Source: Anaeramoeba ignava
Lineage: Eukaryota > Metamonada > Anaeramoebidae
DNA length: 64,000 nt
Reading direction: 5' to 3'
Assembly: GCA_028826165.1 (NCBI GenBank)
Contig: JAPDFW010000063.1
Location: 186,001-250,000 of the forward strand
The translations under genes were made by a program, and so were the position numbers. The notes under the pieces were generated by a model. The model made no database searches. It was not told the DNA's origin and was given only the letters and a program-made list of their open reading frames with translations. How positions within the stretch are numbered: the stretch's first letter is position 1; each line of letters starts with the position of its first letter. Shown in pieces: positions 59,506 to 64,000 of the stretch.

Positions 59506-62500
59506 TTAAAGTCCTGAATAAACAATTTCAGAAGGTTGTGTTTTTGGAACAGTTGTTTTTAATAAATGAACATCAGGAAGATCATCTCCAGTAAGAATCA
59601 TATTCTTTGGTCTTTGTTTTTGTTTTTCCAATTCTCTTTTTTTTTTGAATCTTTTCCATGAAATCCAAATAATTATTATGAATAAAACTCCTCCAACTGA
59701 AGGAACAATACCAAGAAATATTTTAGAAGTTTTACATTCCTTTTAATTTTTTATCCGATTTAAATTTTTTATCCAATTTTTATTTTAATTTTAATTTTGA
59801 TTTTGATTTTAATTTTTTATCCGATTTTGATTTTAATTTTAATTTTGATTTTAATTTTAATTTAAATTTTGATTTTAATTTTAATTTTAATTTTAATTTT
59901 AATTTTAATTTTAATTTTAATTTTAATTTTAATTTTAATTTTAATTTTAATTTTAATTTTAATTAAAAAAATATAGATAAATATTATACATCTGAACCTT
60001 CTTTTGAAGTTTGTAAAAAACCACATTTTATTGGCTCTGAACAACCAATAGGACATTTATGATTTTTTGGACAAGTAATTGGATTTGCAGTTTTTGCATA
60101 AGGACAATAACTTCCTGCAGGACAAATACTACAAGGAGTAACTCTTCCTGGTTGTGAATTGTATCTTCCAGATCCACAAAAAAGACATGAACTTTTTGCT
60201 TCTTCATTTTGATATGTTCCTGGATCGCATTTAGTACAGTTTGTTGAATTGGAATCTGGTGAATAAGATCCAGGATCACATCCCTTGCAAATACCACCAG
60301 TTATACTTCATTTTTGAATTAAATATAAATTAAATTTCATTTTTAAATTAAATATAATTTCATTTTTAAATTAAATATAAATCTGTTTTCTTTCATTTTT
60401 AAATTAAATATAAATCTGTTTTCTTTCATTTTTAAATTAAATATAAATCTGTTTTCATTCATATTTAAATTAAATATAAATCTATCTTCTTTCATTTTTG
60501 AATATAAATATAAATATAATTTCATTTTTAAATTAAATATAAATTAAATTTCATTTTTGAATTTATAAATATAAATTAATTTTCATTTTTAAATTAAATA
60601 TAAATCTGTTTACTTTCATTTTTAAATTAAATATAAATCTGTTTTCTTTCATTTTTAAATTAAATATAAATCTGTTTTCATTCATTTTTAAATTAAATAT
60701 AAATCTGTTTTCATTCATATTTAAATTAAATATAAATCTATCTTCTTTCATTTTTGAATATAAATATAAATATAATTTCATTTTTAAATTAAATATAAAT
60801 TAAATTTCATTTTTGAATTAAATATTAAATATAATTTCATTTTTGAATTAAATATAAATATAATTTCATTTTTGAATATAAATATAAATATAATTTCATT
60901 TTTGAATTAAATATAAATTAAATTTCATTTTTAAATTAAATATAAATCTGTTTTCTTTCGTTTTTGAATTAAATATAAATCTGTTTTCTTTCATTCATTT
61001 TTGAATATAAATATAAATATAAATTTGTTTTCATTCATTTTTAAATTAAATATAAATCTATTTTCTTTCATTTTTGAATATAAATATAAATATAAATTTA
61101 TCTTCTTTCGTTTTACTTATTATAATAGCCAGGTGCACAAGCATCACATTCTGTATGTTCTACATTTGGTCCTTGACCTGGATTACAAGGAACACAAATT
61201 GTTCTATTATCAACAGAAATATATCCACCAGTGCATGGAATACAAATTGTTTTATTATCAGCAACTCTTGTTCCTGGATCACATTCATGGCAATCTGTTT
61301 GTTCTGGGCATAAAGTTTCATTACCACAATTATTTTCACAATATGCTATTAGATTTAGATTTAGAATTAGATTTAGAATTAGATTTAGAATTAGAATTAG
61401 ATTTAGAATTAGATTTAGAATTATAATTAGATTTAGAATTAGAATTAGATTTAGAATTATATTTAGAATTTTAGAATTAGAATTGTGGAAGAATTATATT
61501 TAGAATTTGAATATATTTAATTAGATTTAGAATTATATATATTTAGAATTTAGAATTATATTTGAATTATAATTAGAATTAGAATTAGAATTAGAATTAG
61601 AATTAGAATTAGAATTAGAATTAGAATTAGAATTAGAATTAGAATTAGAATTAGAATTAGAATTAGAATTAGAATTAAAATTAGAATTAGAATTAGAATT
61701 AGAATTAGAATTAGAATTAGAAGAATTTTAGAATTATGAATTATAAATTAGAATTTAGAATTAGAAAATTAGAATTAGAATTAAATTAGAGTAGAATCAA
61801 ATTTAAGAAGAAAGAATTAGAATTATTAAAGAATTGGAATTAGAAATTAGATTTGAATTTAGATTTAGATTTAAATTGAGAATTTTAAATTTAGAATAGA
61901 ATTTTGAATTATTAAATTAGAATTAGAATAGAAATTTATTAAATTAGAAAGAATTAAATTTAAATTAGAATTAGAATTGAAATTAGATTTTGTAGAAATA
62001 GAAATTAGAATTTCAGATTTAAAATTAGAATTAGAATAGAATTGTAGATTTAGAAATCAGAATTTAGAAATTAGAATTAGAAGAAGAATTAGAATTAATT
62101 AGAAATTAGAATTGTGTAAATTAAATTAAAGAATTAGAATTTAGAATTAGAATTGAATTAAATTTGAATTAGAATTAGAATTAGAATCAGAATAGAGAAA
62201 TTGAAATTAGAAATTAGAATTAGAATAGAATTTAGAAATTAGAAATTAGAATTAAATAAATTGTAGAATTAGAATTTAGAATTAAAGAATTAAATTTAAA
62301 TTAGAAATAGAATTTAGTTATTAGAATTTAAATTTAATTTTAATTAGAATTGAAATTTAAAATTAGAATTGGAATTGAAAATTAGAATTAAAGAATTAGA
62401 ATTTAGAATTAGAATTTAGAATCATGAATTTAGATTTTAGTATTTAATTAAGAAATTAGTAGAATTAAAATTAGAATTAGAAATTATTAAATTAGGAATT

Positions 62501-63206
62501 AAATTAGAAATTAGAAATTAGAATTAATTAGGAAATTAGGTAGAAAAAGAATTGAATTTAGAATTAGAATATTTTAAAATTAGAATAAGAAATTAGGTAG
62601 AATTTAATTAGAATTTAGAATTAGAATTTATTTAGAATTTGGGAATTAGATTTAGAATTAGAATTAGAATTTGGAATCAGAATTTAGAATTTAGAATTTA
62701 GAATTGGAGAATTTAGAATTAGAATTTGAAGAATTAGATTTAGAAATTTAGAATTTATTTAAATTTAAAATTAGAAAAATTTAGATTTATATTTAGAATT
62801 AAATTAGAATTTAGAATTAGAATTAGAATTAAAGAATTAGAATTAGAATTTAAATTATAAATTAGATTTAGAATTAAATTTAAAGAATTTAGAATTAGAA
62901 TTTAGAATTAGAAGAATAGAATTTGAATTAGAATTAGAATTAGAATTATAATTAGAATTAGAATTATATTTAGATTTAGATTTAGAATTAGATTTAAAAT
63001 TAGATTTAGATTTAATATTATAATCAAAATTAAAATTGATTTGAGAATTAAAATTGATTTGAAAATTAAAATTAAAATTGATTTGAAAATTAACTCAAAT
63101 TGTTTGGGACATTTCCTGTTGGACATTCAACACAATCAGATTTAATAAAAGGAAATAAAACTATTAATAAAATAGAAATTAATATAAAATGAATTGATGA
63201 GAACAT
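59506..63206 (-). CDS. Cysteine-rich (GCC2/GCC3-like) type I membrane protein
   Basis: Model: exons 63095-63206, 61117-61345, 59990-60305, 59506-59739; phases 1, 2 and 0 close exactly and give 296 aa. Exon 1 encodes a signal peptide (HFILISILLIVLFPFIKS) and CVECPTGN. Exons 2 and 3 encode Cys-rich repeats: CHECDPGTR, CIPCTGGYISVDNRTICVPC, CDACAPGYY, CKGCDPGSYSPDSNST, CTKCDPGTYQNEE, CSICPAGSYCPYA. Exon 4 has one membrane helix (IFLGIVPSVGGVLFIIII) and a basic cytoplasmic tail of about 50 residues. The repeats resemble those of GCC2/GCC3 and TNFR-like proteins and the Cys-rich part of the beta-helix receptors in this window. A cell-surface role is inferred; the ligand is unknown. All three introns are repeat-filled (59740-59989, 60306-61116, 61346-63094). 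Confidence 0.82.
59740..59989. repeat. TTTTAA hexamers in intron 3 of the Cys-rich gene
   Basis: (TTTTAA)n with TTTTGA and TTTATCCGATTT variants. Confidence 0.9.
60306..61116. repeat. Long-unit array in intron 2 of the Cys-rich gene
   Basis: Higher-order repeats of about 30-40 bp built from TTTCATTTTTAAATTAAATA and TAAATCTGTTTTCTTTCA. A block of about 240 bp is itself repeated (60311-60555 and 60585-60810). Confidence 0.85.
61346..63094. repeat. AGAATT hexamer array in intron 1 of the Cys-rich gene
   Basis: About 1.75 kb. The first part (61350-61730) is regular TTAGAATTAGAATT; the rest is the same motif with many indels and T/A changes. It is the longest intron in the window. Confidence 0.9.
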
Positions 63207-63422
63207 AAAATGAAAAAAAATGAAAAAAAATGAAAAAATTTTTTTTTTATTTAAAATTTGTTTTTAAAAAAGAAAAAGCAAAAAAAAAAAGAAGAAACAT
63301 TTGAAAGAGTAAAAGAAAACAAAAAAGAAACATTTTAATTAACATTTAAAAATTTCTTTAGATTTTTTGGATAATTTGATATTTAGATAATTTGGATAAT
63401 TTTGATGCTTTTTGTTTTGGAA
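63207..63422. other. Intergenic, Cys-rich gene start to coiled-coil gene end
   Basis: 216 bp of A-rich then T-rich sequence; expected to hold the promoter of the Cys-rich gene. Nothing else recognised. Confidence 0.5.
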
Positions 63423-64000
63423 TTATTTCCGATTAAGACATTTTTGTTTAAGCGATTTCACTAAAAATAAAAATAAAAATTAAAATTAAAATCAAATTAA
63501 AAATAAAATTAAAATTAAAATCAAATTAAAAAATTTACAAGAAATTCCAATTTCATTAACAGAATTCACTTCTTGATGATTTTGCCAATTTAAAAATTGA
63601 TGTTGAATTTGAAGGAATTCTTTGGCAAATTCATTTTCAGCATCAGCAACAGCTAAGTCAAGATCTCTTTTAATTAAACCTAATTCATTTGCATAAGCTT
63701 TTTCTAAAGCTTTAATTTCCGCTTGTTTTTGGTTCTCAATTTGTTGCAGTTTATTTGGATTGTTTGTCACTTTCAAAGGAGACATTGATAAGTTATTTTT
63801 TTTAGTTTCTTGTGACTTTGGCATTTGAACTTTTTGCCAATCTTTTTTAAACTGTGAATTTGAATCAATTTTCAAGTTCATTCTTTCTTGAATTTGTTTT
63901 GTTTGTTGTTTTTTTTGTGTTTTTGATTTCTTTTGTCCTCCTTTAATTCTTCTTCTTTTTGTTGTTGTAAAATTGTTTGGCGTTTCAAATGGAATCTGAA
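63423..64000 (-). CDS. Unidentified coiled-coil protein, 3' end
   Basis: Model: one exon entering from the window edge down to 63539, then a 78-bp intron and a last exon 63423-63460 that completes the C-terminus as ISLKSLKQKCLNRK. The visible chain is basic at first (TTTKRRRIKGGQKKSKTQKK), then has DWQKVQMPKSQETKK and a predicted helical segment (QQIENQKQAEIKALEKAYAN, LIKRDLDLAVADAENEFAKE, FLQIQHQFLNWQ). I do not recognise a family. The start lies beyond the window and the first codons could use a different frame if another intron is present. Confidence 0.6.

Noticed and set aside
60028-60297. Minus-strand 89-codon frame starting MVFARDVIL
   Set aside because: Wrong frame of exon 3 of the Cys-rich gene; the neighbouring frame gives regular CxxCxxG repeats with matching splice phases.

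Overview
This is eukaryotic nuclear DNA, extremely AT-rich, from a free-living protist. Genes carry many short introns (GTAAAT/GTAAAA donors, AG acceptors), stops are almost all TAA, and Asn/Gln/Lys/Glu low-complexity runs are common. The protein set (a CARMIL-like scaffold, PH-RhoGAP-SH3, Arp1, copine, ATG2, Ubc13) and the expanded RCC1-BTB, BTB-BACK-TLDc and beta-helix receptor families suggest an amoeboid protist. The RCC1-BTB style, with two BTB-like halves per chain, reminds me of Anaeramoebae (Metamonada). That placement is inference from memory, not a search result. I saw no tRNA, rRNA, CRISPR array or transposase.

Layout. 1-1818: 3' part of a fimbrin/plastin gene. 2091-7785: a four-exon CARMIL-like gene (PH + CARMIL LRR) fused to ankyrin repeats, a Ras-like GTPase and an RGS domain. 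8848-15651: the autophagy lipid-transfer protein ATG2, six exons. 15939-16574 (-): acidic low-complexity protein. 16685-26119: a tandem segmental duplication of a beta-helix/Cys-rich/multi-TM receptor gene plus the 3' end of an RCC1-BTB gene; copy 1 has two frameshifts, copy 2 is intact. 25737-27600 (-): RCC1-BTB gene with one frameshift. 27703-29598 (-): DPM1. 29725-31664: UBC13/UBE2N. 31963-33207: TALE homeobox. 33668-35603: protein with an AF4/FMR2 C-terminal homology domain. 37425-38324 (-): FAM133-like protein running into a 12-bp repeat array. 38646-41430 (-): copine with a C-terminal UBA domain. 41665-43912: Arp1. 44114-46342: PH-RhoGAP-SH3. 46424-50942: LMBRD1-like transporter. 51055-58583 (-): decayed and intact BTB-BACK-TLDc and RCC1-BTB genes. 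58652-59335: SUMO-like (Rad60-SLD) protein. 59506-63206 (-): four-exon Cys-rich type I membrane protein. 63423-64000 (-): 3' end of an unidentified coiled-coil gene.

Most genes could be rebuilt across introns because exon phases close exactly and the proteins reach family-typical lengths (Arp1 376 aa, Ubc13 150 aa, DPM1 242 aa). Many introns of roughly 0.35-1.75 kb are filled almost entirely by a tandem repeat, usually with a unit particular to that intron. Several genes serve actin/Rho signalling (fimbrin, CARMIL-like, PH-RhoGAP-SH3) or membranes and vesicle motors (ATG2, copine, Arp1, LMBRD1), but there is no sign of an operon-like unit.

The most unusual items are the CARMIL-ANK-Ras-RGS fusion, the copine-UBA fusion, an AF4-type domain in a unicellular genome, a RhoGAP without its arginine finger, and the beta-helix receptor pair whose differences cluster at equivalent positions of successive rungs.
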